Position numbers and translations under genes: made by a program. Positions 43,673 to 53,536 of a stretch of DNA of 64,000 bases are shown one piece after another; position 1 is the first letter of the stretch, and each line of letters opens with the position of its first letter. The notes under the pieces were generated by a model. That model worked only from the letters and a program-made list of their open reading frames with translations, did no database searches and had not been told where the DNA came from. The stretch spans positions 124,001 through 188,000 of the forward strand of contig CAXXKZ010000007.1 in NCBI GenBank assembly GCA_963665545.2, written 5' to 3'. Source of the stretch: G963665545 sp963665545 (GTDB lineage Bacteria > Pseudomonadota > Gammaproteobacteria > Xanthomonadales > SZUA-36).

Positions 43673-44962
43673 ATGACCAATAACAATATCGAGTCCTCCG
43701 CGCCGGTCAAAGGCGCCTGGTGGACGCTCTCTGTTCTGACCTTTGTCGCGATGCTGGATTGGGCGGACCGGGCGTTGATTGCCGCGACGGTTGAGCCGAT
43801 CAAGGGCGAGTTCGGGCTGTCCGACGGTGAAATTGGATTCCTCATGGGGTTTGCCTTCGTCGCCATCCGCGTGCTGCTGGGTCTGCCGATCGGCAGATGG
43901 GCGGATAGCTACAATCGGCGCAATATCCTGGTGGGTTCGATTGCGGTCTGGTCCGCTGGGACGGTTGTCTTTGGCATGTCGCGAAACTTTGCGCACCTGG
44001 TGGCAGGGCGGCTGGTCATCGGTGCGGGGACGGCCGGCAGCATCTCACCGTCATTGTCCATGGTTGCCGATCTGTTTCCATTGCGCCGGCGTGGCCTGGC
44101 CATGGGCATCTGGAACGCGGGTTCAGTGGTGGGGTATTCCGTCGGCTTGGGCATCGGGGCTTTTCTGACCCAATTCTATGGCTGGCGAATCACGATGTAC
44201 GCCTTTGGCCTGTTTGGGCTTATTGTTGCTGCGATTGTATTGTTCGGCACTGCCGAGCCCTTGCGCCGGGATTCAGCGGGCAAAGAGGCAACCTCGGTGC
44301 AACTGCCTTCCCTGAGACGGGTACTGGCGTTCATGATCAGGCAACGATCCATGCTGCACGTATGCATCGGATTCGCGCTGATCATGGCGGTCGATATGAT
44401 GACCAGCTTCTGGGCGATGACCTTCTATGTCCGCAGTTACGGGCTCGAAATCGCCCAGGCGGGCGGCTATTTGTCGATCATGTGGCTCACCGGCATCCCC
44501 GGTTGTCTGTTTGGCGGTTATCTGGCGGATCGGCTGGGCAGGAATGACATTCGCTGGCATGGCTGGCTGGTGGCCTTGGCCTGCGTCGCGGCCACGGTTT
44601 CCACCGCCATCATCTACCTCACCGACATCCTGCCGCTGGCGCTGGTGGTGGTGGCCGTCAACACTTTCATTTTTGCGATCACCTACCCGGCCATGACCAA
44701 TGTATCGATCGGCCTTTTCCCGGTGCGCATGAGGGCCCTTGGCTATGCCCTGTACACGGTCATCCTGTATAGCGGCTACGCCCTGGGGCCTTCCTACATC
44801 GGCGTGGTCAGCGACTGGCTGGAGCCACGGTTTGGCGTTGAATCCCTGCGCTACGCCATGCTCTCGAGCATCCCGTTCATGCTTTGGGCCGCCCTGCATT
44901 TCTGGCGCGCAGCCCCACTCCTTGCAGCGGATTATGAGCGGGCGAATTCCCAAACGTTTTAG
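43673..44962 (+). CDS. Major facilitator superfamily transporter
   Basis: Inner-membrane transporter of 429 residues with about twelve spans. ATG 43673 was chosen over upstream in-frame codons because those precede the first span (TLSVLTFVAMLDWADRALI) with unrelated residues. The MFS loop motif appears as GRWADSYNRRNILVG and again GGYLADRLGRND. It resembles aromatic-compound or hexuronate transporters with an ADRALIAATVEPIKGEF opening. The substrate is unknown. The AraC regulator downstream is convergent. Confidence 0.9.
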   Translation: MTNNNIESSAPVKGAWWTLSVLTFVAMLDWADRALIAATVEPIKGEFGLSDGEIGFLMGFAFVAIRVLLGLPIGRWADSYNRRNILVGSIAVWSAGTVVFGMSRNFAHLVAGRLVIGAGTAGSISPSLSMVADLFPLRRRGLAMGIWNAGSVVGYSVGLGIGAFLTQFYGWRITMYAFGLFGLIVAAIVLFGTAEPLRRDSAGKEATSVQLPSLRRVLAFMIRQRSMLHVCIGFALIMAVDMMTSFWAMTFYVRSYGLEIAQAGGYLSIMWLTGIPGCLFGGYLADRLGRNDIRWHGWLVALACVAATVSTAIIYLTDILPLALVVVAVNTFIFAITYPAMTNVSIGLFPVRMRALGYALYTVILYSGYALGPSYIGVVSDWLEPRFGVESLRYAMLSSIPFMLWAALHFWRAAPLLAADYERANSQTF

Positions 44963-45020
44963 TCTGTCGCAATCCCCTTCATGTGGAGCCTAAACCAAAT
45001 TCACGGTCAAAGTGAGTCAA

Positions 45021-45914
45021 TCAGGACTCGCGAAACTCCGCTGGCGTCAGACCGGTATGTTTCTTGAAAGACTGTGAGAAATGGGTACGACTGGAAAAAC
45101 CGACCCGGCTTGCAATTTGCTCGACCGGGATGTGGCTGGAATCCAGCAGTCTGGACGCTGTTTGCATGCGGACATGATTGACCAAGTTCATCGGCGAACG
45201 GTCAAAAGCCTCGTGAAAAGCTTTTGCAAACGCGGAGCGGCTCATGTTGGCCTTCTCGGCCAATGACTCGACAGTGTGGTTCGCCCCCGGGTCCGCCATG
45301 ATGGCGTCCAGTGTTGGGCCAAGCCGCGGATGGTCCAGCGCGGCCAGCCACGGCAAAGTTGTGTCTGACTCTTCGGCCAGTTTGCGAAACATGTAGACCA
45401 GAATTTGCATCATCATCGCGCCCTGCAGAATTGGCCCGGCATCCTGATGGTGGGACTGCTCTGACAAAATACCCTGATACAGTAACGGCACCTCCGGATT
45501 GGCGGACAGGTCAGCGATCAGGATTTCTTCAAGATGATCGAACAGGCCGAATGCGTCAGCGTAGCGGATGTTCAAGGTACCGCAACCGACAACCATCTCC
45601 AGCGGCCCTTGCCCGCAGGCGTAAATGCTGTGTACCGGAGGCCCATCCGGGGCGCAGTCGATTATCAATTCGTGCTCCACCGGCTCCATGGTCTCCAGTG
45701 AATGTGCCAGACCGGCCGGAATCACGGCCAACCAGTTGGCACCCACTCGCTGCCGATCGCTTTAGTTGCTGCTGATCCAGCCTTCGCCCTGCACGACAAA
45801 ATGCAGCATGGTCACCGGTGGGGCCGGTAATGCCAGTCGCCAGCCGGAATCGAGCTTGCACAGAGCGAACGGTTCGACTTCGATGGACAGGTTTCTCAGA
45901 TAACGTTCCAGCAT
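45021..45914 (-). pseudogene. AraC-family regulator interrupted by one in-frame TAA
   Basis: The C-terminal AraC helix-turn-helix pair is intact (VESLAEKANMSRSAFAKAF; IEQIASRVGFSSRTHFSQSF). The N-terminal cupin domain begins at ATG 45914 with MLERYLRNLSIEVEPFALCK and HFVVQGEGWISSN, then a TAA occurs in the same frame before SDRQRVGANWLAVIPAGLAH. A GTG at 45746 could restart translation with a shortened sensor domain. It is the probable regulator of a neighbouring gene, perhaps the isochorismatase-like gene across 201 bp. Confidence 0.75.
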
Positions 45915-46115
45915 TGATCAGTCCTGGTTTGAGCGGCCTGATTTGCCGCGAGGCAAGTATAGGCGGTTTCTCGAAGATTTGGACGAATTCATACATCTTC
46001 AGGACCAATGTTGACGGGACTCCGAGTGATGATGAATACGTGAATCGACCCATGCAATTCGGGAAAGTCACCGGAACACGTTCCGTTTGCGCGATTTCTA
46101 AAGAGGAGAGCTGAA

Positions 46116-46874
46116 ATGTTGAAGAGTCACCCATTAAAATTTGTAAGCTGTATCGCTTTTGTTGCATCTTTGCTAGTGAGCACGAATGCGGTTGCCCAGT
46201 TGCCCGATCCCGGGCTGGTTGTTGATCCAGGCCGTACCGCATTGGTCATCACCGATCCGCAGAACGACTTTTTGAGCCCTGACGGCGCCACCTGGGGATT
46301 GGTGGGGGCGAGTGTCGAGGCCAATGGAACCGTCGCTAATATTGAGACCCTGATGAAGGCGGCCAAGGCCAACGGTATCGAAGTTTTTATTTCTCCTCAC
46401 TACTACTATCCAACAGATCATGGCTGGAAGTTTGGCGGCGCTGTCGAGACGATGATGCACGCCATTAATATGTTCGATCGCCATGGCCCATTAACTACCG
46501 AGGGACTGGAAGGGTCTGGCGCTGATTGGTTGGCGCGCTACAAGCCCTTGATTGAAGATGGAAAGACCATCGTGACAAGCCCGCACAAGGTGTATGGCCC
46601 TGAGAGTAATGACCTGGCCCTGCAGCTGCGCAAGCGCGGTATCGACAAGGTCATTCTGGGCGGCATGTCGGCCAACTTGTGTGTTGAATCTCATCTGCGC
46701 GAGTTGCTCGAGCAGGGATTTGAAGTAGCGGTAGTTCGCGATGCGACTGCGGCCGCACAAACGCCTGACATTGACGGCTACGCTGCAGCGGTGACCAACT
46801 TCCGCTTTCTCGCCAGTGCCGTTTGGAGTACCACTCAGGCCAAGGCTGCCATGAGCAGAGCGGCGGTTCCCTAA
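46116..46874 (+). CDS. Exported isochorismatase-like cysteine hydrolase
   Basis: A 252-residue protein with a signal peptide (CIAFVASLLVSTNAVAQ), so it acts outside the cytoplasm. The triad of this family is visible as Asp in VITDPQNDFL, Lys in SPHKVYGP and Cys in MSANLCVESHLREL. AGGAGA lies just upstream of the ATG. The family cleaves amides or isochorismate; the substrate here is unknown. A strong intrinsic terminator follows at 46905. Confidence 0.88.
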   Translation: MLKSHPLKFVSCIAFVASLLVSTNAVAQLPDPGLVVDPGRTALVITDPQNDFLSPDGATWGLVGASVEANGTVANIETLMKAAKANGIEVFISPHYYYPTDHGWKFGGAVETMMHAINMFDRHGPLTTEGLEGSGADWLARYKPLIEDGKTIVTSPHKVYGPESNDLALQLRKRGIDKVILGGMSANLCVESHLRELLEQGFEVAVVRDATAAAQTPDIDGYAAAVTNFRFLASAVWSTTQAKAAMSRAAVP

Positions 46875-46904
46875 GCTCCGCGCAACAATCAAGTGAATTG
46901 TACA

Positions 46905-46932
46905 GGGCCAGATCAAATCTGGCCCTTTTTTT
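46905..46932 (+). terminator. Rho-independent terminator
   Basis: A perfect 9-bp stem GGGCCAGAT/ATCTGGCCC with a CAA loop is followed by seven T. It ends the isochorismatase-like gene and lies 15 bp from the end of the convergent acetylpolyamine amidohydrolase gene; reading the other way there is no T-run, so it serves the rightward transcript. Confidence 0.93.
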
Positions 46933-46946
46933 GGGCTCTAATTGCG

Positions 46947-47978
46947 TCATCCTTCGAGGCCGGAGAGAAAATTTACCGCGTTCAGGCCGATGTACTTTAC
47001 CGAGTAACCGCCCTCCAGCACGGTCAGCGTCGGTAATCCAAGTTCGCCGATGGCTTGTCCCATTCGAATGAAATCTGCGCTTTCAATGGAGAAGTGGGTC
47101 GTCGGATCGCCAGCGAAGGTATCAAGCCCCAAAGACACCACCAACGCATCAGGCGAAAAACGCTGAACCTGCTTCAGTGCCTGCGACAATACGATGCTGT
47201 ACTGGTCCCAGTGGGTGCCAAACGGCAAGGGATAATTGACATTGAAGTCCTGGCCCTGGTCCTCACCGCATTCGTCGGCAAAGCCGATGAAGTAGGGATA
47301 CTCAAGGCTGGGATCGGCGTGAATCGAAATCGTCAAAACATCGTCACGTTGATAAAATATGCTTTGAGTGCCGTTGCCGTGATGATAGTCAACATCCAGG
47401 ATCGCCACCCGTCCCGCGCCGGAAGAAAGCAGTGACTGGGCAGCGAGTGAGTTGTTGTTGAGATAGCAATAGCCGCCGCAGAAATTCTTCGCAGCGTGGT
47501 GCCCGGGAGGGCGGCAAGCCGCAAATGCATAGCGCGCCCCACCATCAAGCAGGGCCGCGCCTGTCAATGCACAATCGGCTGATGCCTGAATCGCCTGCCA
47601 ACTGCCCGCCACAAATGGCGAAGTGGAGTCAAAAGAATAGCGCCCCAGTTTGCCGATCACGCTGTGGGTATCTGCATAGCGCATCCCCGCGCCCACAAAG
47701 GTGTCTGGTCTGGCATTGGCATCCAACTGGCCGGCGGCAAGCCAATCAGGCCAGACGTTCTGGAGAAACGACAGATAGTCCTGCGCGTGTACAGACAGGT
47801 AATCGCTTTGATTGAATGGCCGTGGCGATCTGACCGGACCCAGTTCGCTCTTGAGAATGGCCTGCACCACGTTATTTGCCCGTTCCGGGGACTCTGAGCT
47901 GGGCCGGAACTGGCCGTCGGTTCTCGGATCAAGCAGCCCGCAGTGCAGCTTATGTTTCTCGGAATAAACGGTAATCAA
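46947..47978 (-). CDS. Acetylpolyamine amidohydrolase / histone-deacetylase family
   Basis: Zn-dependent deacetylase of 343 residues. The active site shows CRPPGHHAAKNFCGGYC (tandem His), VDYHHGNGTQSIFYQ (Zn ligands Asp and His) and GLDTFAGDP (Zn Asp), with EGGYSVKYIG at the end. Sequence style matches AphA-type enzymes, which release acetate from acetylputrescine and related polyamines. It is divergent from the redoxin gene. Confidence 0.9.
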   Translation of the reverse strand: MITVYSEKHKLHCGLLDPRTDGQFRPSSESPERANNVVQAILKSELGPVRSPRPFNQSDYLSVHAQDYLSFLQNVWPDWLAAGQLDANARPDTFVGAGMRYADTHSVIGKLGRYSFDSTSPFVAGSWQAIQASADCALTGAALLDGGARYAFAACRPPGHHAAKNFCGGYCYLNNNSLAAQSLLSSGAGRVAILDVDYHHGNGTQSIFYQRDDVLTISIHADPSLEYPYFIGFADECGEDQGQDFNVNYPLPFGTHWDQYSIVLSQALKQVQRFSPDALVVSLGLDTFAGDPTTHFSIESADFIRMGQAIGELGLPTLTVLEGGYSVKYIGLNAVNFLSGLEG

Positions 47979-48070
47979 ATGTTCACCCTAATCTCTCCGC
48001 TGCTTGATTGAGGCGACTAGCTTATCATTGGGCCTTGCAGAAAAGGCCTGTGACCCTCTAGGAGTAGTTT

Positions 48071-48631
48071 ATGGCGCTCACTGATTCAACCATGCCAGAT
48101 CTGGGCACCCCGGCGCCTGATTTTGATCTGCCGGATGTGGTCGGCGGACAGCAGATTTCTCTGGCATCGTTTGCACAAAATACGGCTGTGTTGGTGATGT
48201 TCATTTGCCGGCACTGTCCGTTTGTGACTCACGTTCAGGCGGAGCTGGCCAACATCGGCAGGGACTATTCCGATACCGGCCTTGGCATCGTGGCCATCTG
48301 CGCCAACGACGCGGAAAACTATCCAGCCGATGCGCCGGACAGTCTCAGGGAGATGGCGCATGAGGTGGGCTTTGTCTTCCCGCTGTGCCACGACGATTCC
48401 CAGCAAGTAGCCAGGGCATACGCGGCCGCTTGCACCCCCGATTTCTTCCTGTATGACGCCGACAGGAAGATGGTCTACCGAGGGCAGTTGGACGCCAGCC
48501 GGCCGGGCAATGATCAACCAGCGACCGGGGCGGACCTGAGGGCTGCGATAGACGCAGTGCTCGCAGGTCATGCAGTAAATGCGGACCAAAAGCCCAGTGT
48601 CGGCTGCAGTATTAAGTGGAAAGCGGGTTAG
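48071..48631 (+). CDS. Thioredoxin-like redoxin (AhpC/TSA-like)
   Basis: Cytoplasmic thioredoxin-fold protein of 186 residues. The active-site region is FICRHCPFVTHVQAEL, a CxxC (CRHC) motif, and FFLYDADRKMVYRGQLD follows the cis-proline segment (CTPDFFLY). This matches the family of redoxins annotated as thioredoxin family proteins next to diverse genes. AGGAG lies six to eight bases before ATG 48071. The physiological substrate is unknown. Confidence 0.88.
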   Translation: MALTDSTMPDLGTPAPDFDLPDVVGGQQISLASFAQNTAVLVMFICRHCPFVTHVQAELANIGRDYSDTGLGIVAICANDAENYPADAPDSLREMAHEVGFVFPLCHDDSQQVARAYAAACTPDFFLYDADRKMVYRGQLDASRPGNDQPATGADLRAAIDAVLAGHAVNADQKPSVGCSIKWKAG

Positions 48632-48660
48632 TAAGAAAGCATTAAAAGGCTGTGACAGCT

Positions 48661-50517
48661 TTACCCGACAAAGTTATTCCACCACAGGCAAAAGTGGCAA
48701 AGCGGGTAGAGCCCCAACGCGCGATCGTCTGGCTGAGATGCCAGCTTTGTGACCCAGGATTCGAGTCGCTTGTGCCTGAAAATGCCCGATGACAGGGAAG
48801 TCTCCAGGATGGTCTCGCGGTAGAATTCCCGAATGGCGCGGCAGCGGAAAATCCGCTTCGGCAGGTGCAGGCCCTGCTTGGAGCGCTGTGCGACATCCGC
48901 AGGCAATGCCTGCGCCAGTGGTGACAGCAGCGCCTTCATCTGCCCGTCCCGAATCTTGAACGAAGAGGGCAGGCGGTGGGCGAATTGAATGACTTCGCGG
49001 TCCAGGAATGGCATGCGCACCTCCAGCGAATGCGCCATCGAGGTCTTGTCGTGGCCGAACAAGATGCCGTCTGCCAGGCGGCCCGTCAGCTCCAGACTGA
49101 GCTTCAGATCAAGGCCGTCGCGCAGGGAGCGCCGGGTTTCGTCGGTGATGCCTATGGCCTCTGGCCCCGGCCCATTGCCAAGCGGAATGCCGGGGCGAAG
49201 GAGAGAGGCCACGGTGCTGGGCGATGACAGGGCCAACCATTGCAGGTGGGCCTGCTCGTCATCCACCGCACCCAGGAAACCCAGTGTGCGGCGCCACTGC
49301 GGGCGCATCTCAAAAGGCAGTGAAGCCGGCAGCAATTGGTGTGGCAGCCACTTCCTGAGGCGATCCAGCGGCCCGTCGCGGTAACGACTGTAACCGGCAA
49401 ACAACTCGTCAGCCCCTTCCCCGCCCAGCACGAATTTCACATGCTCTGCGGCCGTGCCGGACAGCAGAAAGCCCAACAGCGGCGCGGAAGTGATCAGCGG
49501 TTCCTCCAGCGCGAGCGATGTTTGCTGCAGGGCGCCCAAGGCATCGGCATCACGAATTTCCACCTCGTGGCCGAGGGCGCCGACGTGCTCTGCGACCTGG
49601 CGTGAAAAGCGCGACTCGTCGCTGGCCGGGTCATCCGGAAAGACCAGTGAAAAGCTCTTCAGAGGCTCGCCGGAGTGGCGGCTGGCGTACAGCGCCACCA
49701 GGGACGAATCCCAGCCGCCGCTGACGAACAGACCGGCCGGAACATCGCCCTGCAAGTGACTCTGCACAGCGGCATCGAGAAGCGTTTTCAGCTCGTGGGC
49801 GTATTCCGCTTCGCTCGACTCGCCGGGGGGCCGCTCATAGCTCGGACTCCAGTACCGCAACTGCTGTGTGCCGCCCGGATCGAGCCGCAGGTAGCTGCCG
49901 GGCTGCAGACGTTGCAAGCCCTTGAACGCGGTGCGCGGCGACGGCACCCAGCCCACCGAGAAGTAGTTGCCCAGTGCATCCCAGTCGGGCTGCGGCGACA
50001 CCAGTCCGGTGGCAAACAACGCCCTGGCTTCGGATGCGAAAGCCAGGCCCTGGCCGGTCTGTGCCCAGTACAGGTGTTTCATGCCCACCGGGTCCCGGGC
50101 AATGAGCAGGCTGCGATCACGCCGGTCAAGAACAGCCAATGCAAACATGCCGTTAAGGCGTTGCACAAAGGCCGGGCCTTCTTCCTGATAGAGATGGGCG
50201 ATGACCTCGCAATCGGAGCGGCTGCGAAAACGGTAGCCCTTTTGTTCCAGCTCGCGCCGCAAAGAAAGGTGATTGTAGATTTCACCGTTGCAGACTACGG
50301 CGATGGACTTGTCCTCGTTGAACAGGGGCTGGGAACCGCCCTGCGGGTCGACAATACTGAGGCGGCGAATGGACAGGCCGGCGCGCATGTCGGGAAAAGT
50401 ATGCAGACCATCGCTGTCCGGCCCGCGATGGGTCATTGACTGGCTCATGGTGGTCAGGCGCTGGGCCAGGGGTTCGGCGCCACCGTCAAAGCCATAAATT
50501 CCCACTATACCACACAT
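48661..50517 (-). CDS. asnB: Asparagine synthetase (glutamine-hydrolysing) family protein
   Basis: A 618-residue amidotransferase. The N-terminal Ntn glutaminase has Cys2 (MCGIVGIYGFDGG), RLSIVDPQGGSQP and VCNGEIYNH. The synthetase domain has the ATP pyrophosphatase loop FVSGGWDSSLVALYA; Trp replaces the usual Leu/Ile of SGGLDS. GGEGADELFAGYSRYR also matches. It may make asparagine, or act in a polysaccharide or peptide pathway as many paralogs do; the neighbouring PP-loop and ATP-grasp genes favour the latter weakly. Confidence 0.88.
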   Translation of the reverse strand: MCGIVGIYGFDGGAEPLAQRLTTMSQSMTHRGPDSDGLHTFPDMRAGLSIRRLSIVDPQGGSQPLFNEDKSIAVVCNGEIYNHLSLRRELEQKGYRFRSRSDCEVIAHLYQEEGPAFVQRLNGMFALAVLDRRDRSLLIARDPVGMKHLYWAQTGQGLAFASEARALFATGLVSPQPDWDALGNYFSVGWVPSPRTAFKGLQRLQPGSYLRLDPGGTQQLRYWSPSYERPPGESSEAEYAHELKTLLDAAVQSHLQGDVPAGLFVSGGWDSSLVALYASRHSGEPLKSFSLVFPDDPASDESRFSRQVAEHVGALGHEVEIRDADALGALQQTSLALEEPLITSAPLLGFLLSGTAAEHVKFVLGGEGADELFAGYSRYRDGPLDRLRKWLPHQLLPASLPFEMRPQWRRTLGFLGAVDDEQAHLQWLALSSPSTVASLLRPGIPLGNGPGPEAIGITDETRRSLRDGLDLKLSLELTGRLADGILFGHDKTSMAHSLEVRMPFLDREVIQFAHRLPSSFKIRDGQMKALLSPLAQALPADVAQRSKQGLHLPKRIFRCRAIREFYRETILETSLSSGIFRHKRLESWVTKLASQPDDRALGLYPLCHFCLWWNNFVG

Positions 50518-50571
50518 GGTGTTGAGGCCGCCCCAGCGTTGTACGATCCGTGATCATACCCATCTGCCCAG

Positions 50572-50609
50572 GGTTGGACAAAGGTTGGACAAAGGGCTCT
50601 GACCCCTTT
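50572..50609. repeat. Short direct repeat and weak hairpin upstream of the PP-loop gene
   Basis: GGTTGGACAAA occurs twice in tandem (50572-50582 and 50583-50593) and is followed by AAAGGG-CTCTGAC-CCCTTT. The 153-bp divergent spacer between asnB and the next gene shows no convincing promoter boxes. Confidence 0.45.
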
Positions 50610-50670
50610 TACCCGCCATCTGGGCTACCATGGCTGCAAGTCGGGTGGAATTGCGCATTAATCAGTCGTT

Positions 50671-51816
50671 ATGGCCGTCATCGTCAGCCAGCTCTATCGC
50701 TCCGATCACCGGGCCGGTGGCGTCGTTCGTGTTCCCCGGGGTCGGTATAAGTTGTATTTTCACAGTCAGGCCGGTGTTGGCGGCAACATTGGCGACGCCC
50801 TGCTGGCGCTGGCATTGCCTGCCGCCATGCGCCTTGCCCAACCATTAATCATCGAAGGCGAGGTATCACCGCGCTTGCTGGACAACACCCGCGCCATCCA
50901 GGCGCTTTACCACGAGTGGGACCCCGATCTGCACATCGTCGACATACAGGCCGACGTCCACAGCGGCGAGGGCTCGCCCGCGGGGCCCGGGGCCTTGTGT
51001 TTCACCGGCGGCGTGGATTCAATGCACGCCGCGATTCAGTCTCCCGGCAAGAGCCTGCTGTACGTGCACGGCCTTGACGTCCCACTGAAAAACACGCCTC
51101 TGCGTCAGCGGGTCACCCAGCACCTTGCCCATGCTGCCGCGGAACTCGATCGGCCGCTGCTCGAAATGGAAACCAACCTGCGCGAGCTCACCGATCAGTA
51201 CATGACGTGGAATCTGGCCTTCGGCGGCGCACTGGCGGCCTGCGCCCTGTTGCTGACCGGGCATATTTCATCGCTGGATATCGCAGCCGGTGCGGTCGGT
51301 GAAGGATTGCCTCCCGACGGCGCACACCCTGCCCTCAATCACTTGTTCGGCAACGAGCGATTGAGCCTGCAGACGGTGGGTTGCGAGTTGAGGCTCATCG
51401 ACAAGGTTCGCGCGCTGGCTGACTCGCCGGTAGCACACAAGCACCTGAGAGTGTGCTGGGAAAACCGTGGCAGCACCTACAATTGCGGGGTCTGTGAAAA
51501 ATGCCTGCGCACCATGGCCTCGCTGGCTGTGTTCGGCAAACTGGAGCGTTTCGAGAGCTTCGCCGTGCCACTGGATTATGCTCGACTTTCCCGGGCAGTT
51601 GCCATGCACCCGTCCACCGAGTTTTTCATTGAAGAAACACTGGATGTGGCGCGGGACAACGCTGCCGATCCTCGGCTGATTCGTAGCCTGGAGGCCTCCC
51701 TGTCGCCGGCTCGAGCCCGGCGCATCCGCATGATCAGGCGACTCCTTCCGGCGCTGGTCCGGAACTGGCATTATCGTCTTATTCACCGCCGAGGAAACGA
51801 CGCCCGTGAGACATGA
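50671..51816 (+). CDS. PP-loop-like enzyme with a CxxC zinc-type motif
   Basis: A 381-residue cytoplasmic protein. A variant ATP-binding loop CFTGGVDSMHAA (canonical SGGxDS) sits near residue 110. A zinc-finger-like segment STYNCGVCEKCLRTM appears near residue 275, as in QueC-like and related adenine-nucleotide alpha-hydrolase proteins. It is not a clear QueC because the rest does not match. It overlaps the following ATP-grasp gene by 11 bp. Together they resemble amide-ligating pairs in surface-polysaccharide or natural-product clusters; the product is unknown. Confidence 0.65.
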   Translation: MAVIVSQLYRSDHRAGGVVRVPRGRYKLYFHSQAGVGGNIGDALLALALPAAMRLAQPLIIEGEVSPRLLDNTRAIQALYHEWDPDLHIVDIQADVHSGEGSPAGPGALCFTGGVDSMHAAIQSPGKSLLYVHGLDVPLKNTPLRQRVTQHLAHAAAELDRPLLEMETNLRELTDQYMTWNLAFGGALAACALLLTGHISSLDIAAGAVGEGLPPDGAHPALNHLFGNERLSLQTVGCELRLIDKVRALADSPVAHKHLRVCWENRGSTYNCGVCEKCLRTMASLAVFGKLERFESFAVPLDYARLSRAVAMHPSTEFFIEETLDVARDNAADPRLIRSLEASLSPARARRIRMIRRLLPALVRNWHYRLIHRRGNDARET

Positions 51817-52663
51817 ACAAAAACGCTGGAGCCGCGAAGACAGCGAGTTGCGGCTGCGCTACCACATCGACACCAACCCGCGGGGGCTGATGGAGTGGAT
51901 CCACCCTCGGGTGGCCAGGTTGGGCCACTGGCTGGACTTGCTGCTATTGGAAAAACGCACCTGGACAGCGTTGCCCTGGCGCGCAAAGCTGAAGTCCTGG
52001 CGGCATGGCTTTACGAGTTTTTCGTGGGAATCTTACGACCTCGACCACAATGACCCGGATCTGTACCTGGCAGATACCGGCAGATTATTAAACGGCCTGC
52101 GGCCCAACGGCCAGTACAACGCGTTGGTGTTTTCCAAGCTGGCGTTCTGCATGGTCCTGGACCAACATGGGGCGCCGCAACCCCAGGTGTTGGGCCACAT
52201 TTTTGGGGGCAAACTCTATAGTGGCGGCGAGAACAGAGACCATCGTCCACCCACCACCTCCGACGGTTTGAGAACCCTGCTCGAAGGCGGCCGGAAACTG
52301 GTGCTGCGCCCCTCATTCGGTGGTGGCGGCGAAGGCATCCTGTTCATTGAGCGCCCAGGCAATGGCAAGGGCAATGGCAAGGGCAATTCCAGGGACTTCG
52401 TGGTGAACGCCCTGGAGGCCAACGATGAAACCTTCGAAGCCCTGATTCGGCCACTTGATGACTACCTCGTCACGGCGTTAGTCCAACAGGGCGAGTATGC
52501 CCAACGCATCTTCCCGGGGACCACCAATACTGTGATGGTAATAACTTCGCAGGACGGTGAACAGCTATGCTACCAGCTTCTCGCGCAACCGTTCATAGGG
52601 GGTTTTTCCATTCAGTGCAGCGTGCGGTCTGAGAAAGTTATAGAAGGCCTCCCAGTCGCGTAA
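51806..52663 (+). pseudogene. ATP-grasp (sugar-transfer associated type) gene cut by an insertion sequence
   Basis: The readable ATP-grasp portion covers about residues 1-250. Supporting motifs are FSKLAFCMVLDQHGAPQPQV, LVLRPSFGGGGEGILF (Gly-rich loop) and FPGTTNTVMVITSQDGE. The GNGKGNGKGN run is low complexity. From about 52545-52560 the reading continues into insertion sequence, so the last roughly 34 codons are foreign and the true C-terminus, with the Mg-binding residues, is absent. GTG 51806 overlaps the previous gene. Confidence 0.7.
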
Positions 52664-53528
52664 TTTCTTGGCCAGGTCGACGTCGCCTTTGTAATCGATG
52701 AGTTGATAGAACTCAAGCTTGTCGGTCAGGTGAGATCGTTCCACTTTGCCGTTCAATCGTGGGGTCGCGGGTCTGATGTAGAAGTGATTAATGCCCAGGT
52801 CCTTCAGATGCCAATGAAATTTGGCCTGGAATTCGTGACCGTTGTCCGTGCGGATGGTGTGCAGGCGAAACGGGAATTGCTCGATCACGTGGTTGACGAA
52901 GCGGATGGCATTTTCCTGTGTATGCCTGGGATAAATTTTCAAGGCTCGGATGCGGGTTGCATCATCGATTGCAGTGTACTGGTAACGCTTCAGCCTATGG
53001 CCGCGTTTATCGATAAAAGTCAAAAACTTAACGTCAACCTGGATGTGATGACCCGGGACTTGTTTTTGGTAGCGTTTGAAGGTGGGAATAGAGCGCTTGC
53101 GACAATTTTGAGGCAACCGATTCAGTCCATGTCTTTTGAGCACATAGTAAACACCCTTGCCCGATATTTTGATCTGGTGATAGCGCTCCAGATACCAGGC
53201 GATTCGATCCGGGCCAAAGTGGTAGGTGCGCCGTAGATGTAGAATCTTTTCCTCGATCGGTGCTGGGGTGCGAAGCAGTAGGTTCTCGGGGCATGGCTTG
53301 GAGTTGATGAGGCCTGCTTATCCTTTCTCTCTATAGCCTGCTTTCCAGCGATAAAACGATGACTTGGAGACTCCAAATTTACGGCAGGCTAATACATTAC
53401 TCCCGCGTTCCTGTGCAAACTGTAGACAATTCAATTTCCGGCGAATATCTCTTTGTGCTTGACGATCCATAACGCTCTCCTGTGCAATGCACTTTGAGGT
53501 TAGTGAAATCGTCCCACGAAGTCGTACA
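52540..53528 (-). mobile_element. IS481-type insertion sequence
   Basis: About 1 kb with one transposase gene. The ends carry an imperfect inverted repeat: ACTTCGCAGGACGGT at 52544-52558 matches ACTTCGTGGGACGAT (reverse strand of 53508-53522) at 12 of 15 positions. Exact outer ends and target duplication cannot be fixed; the flanks are two unrelated truncated genes (ATP-grasp and tamA), so no duplication is expected if a deletion happened. Confidence 0.75.
52565..53470 (-). pseudogene. IS481-family transposase with one in-frame TAA
   Basis: DDE transposase of 301 codons. An N-terminal helix-turn-helix (GSNVLACRKFGVSKSSFYRW) begins at ATG 53470. The catalytic residues are in HIQVDVKFL, IRTDNGHEF and NGKVERSH. 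A TAA at 53320-53318 (codon 51) interrupts REKG[TAA]AGLINSKPCPEN; family members usually have a Glu codon there. Without readthrough the enzyme is inactive. Confidence 0.8.
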
Positions 53529-53536
53529 TTTCATAG

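Noticed and set aside
50671..51816. QueC (7-cyano-7-deazaguanine synthase)
   Set aside because: The PP-loop is a variant, the protein is much longer, and no other queuosine gene is near; only the CxxC-like segment is shared.
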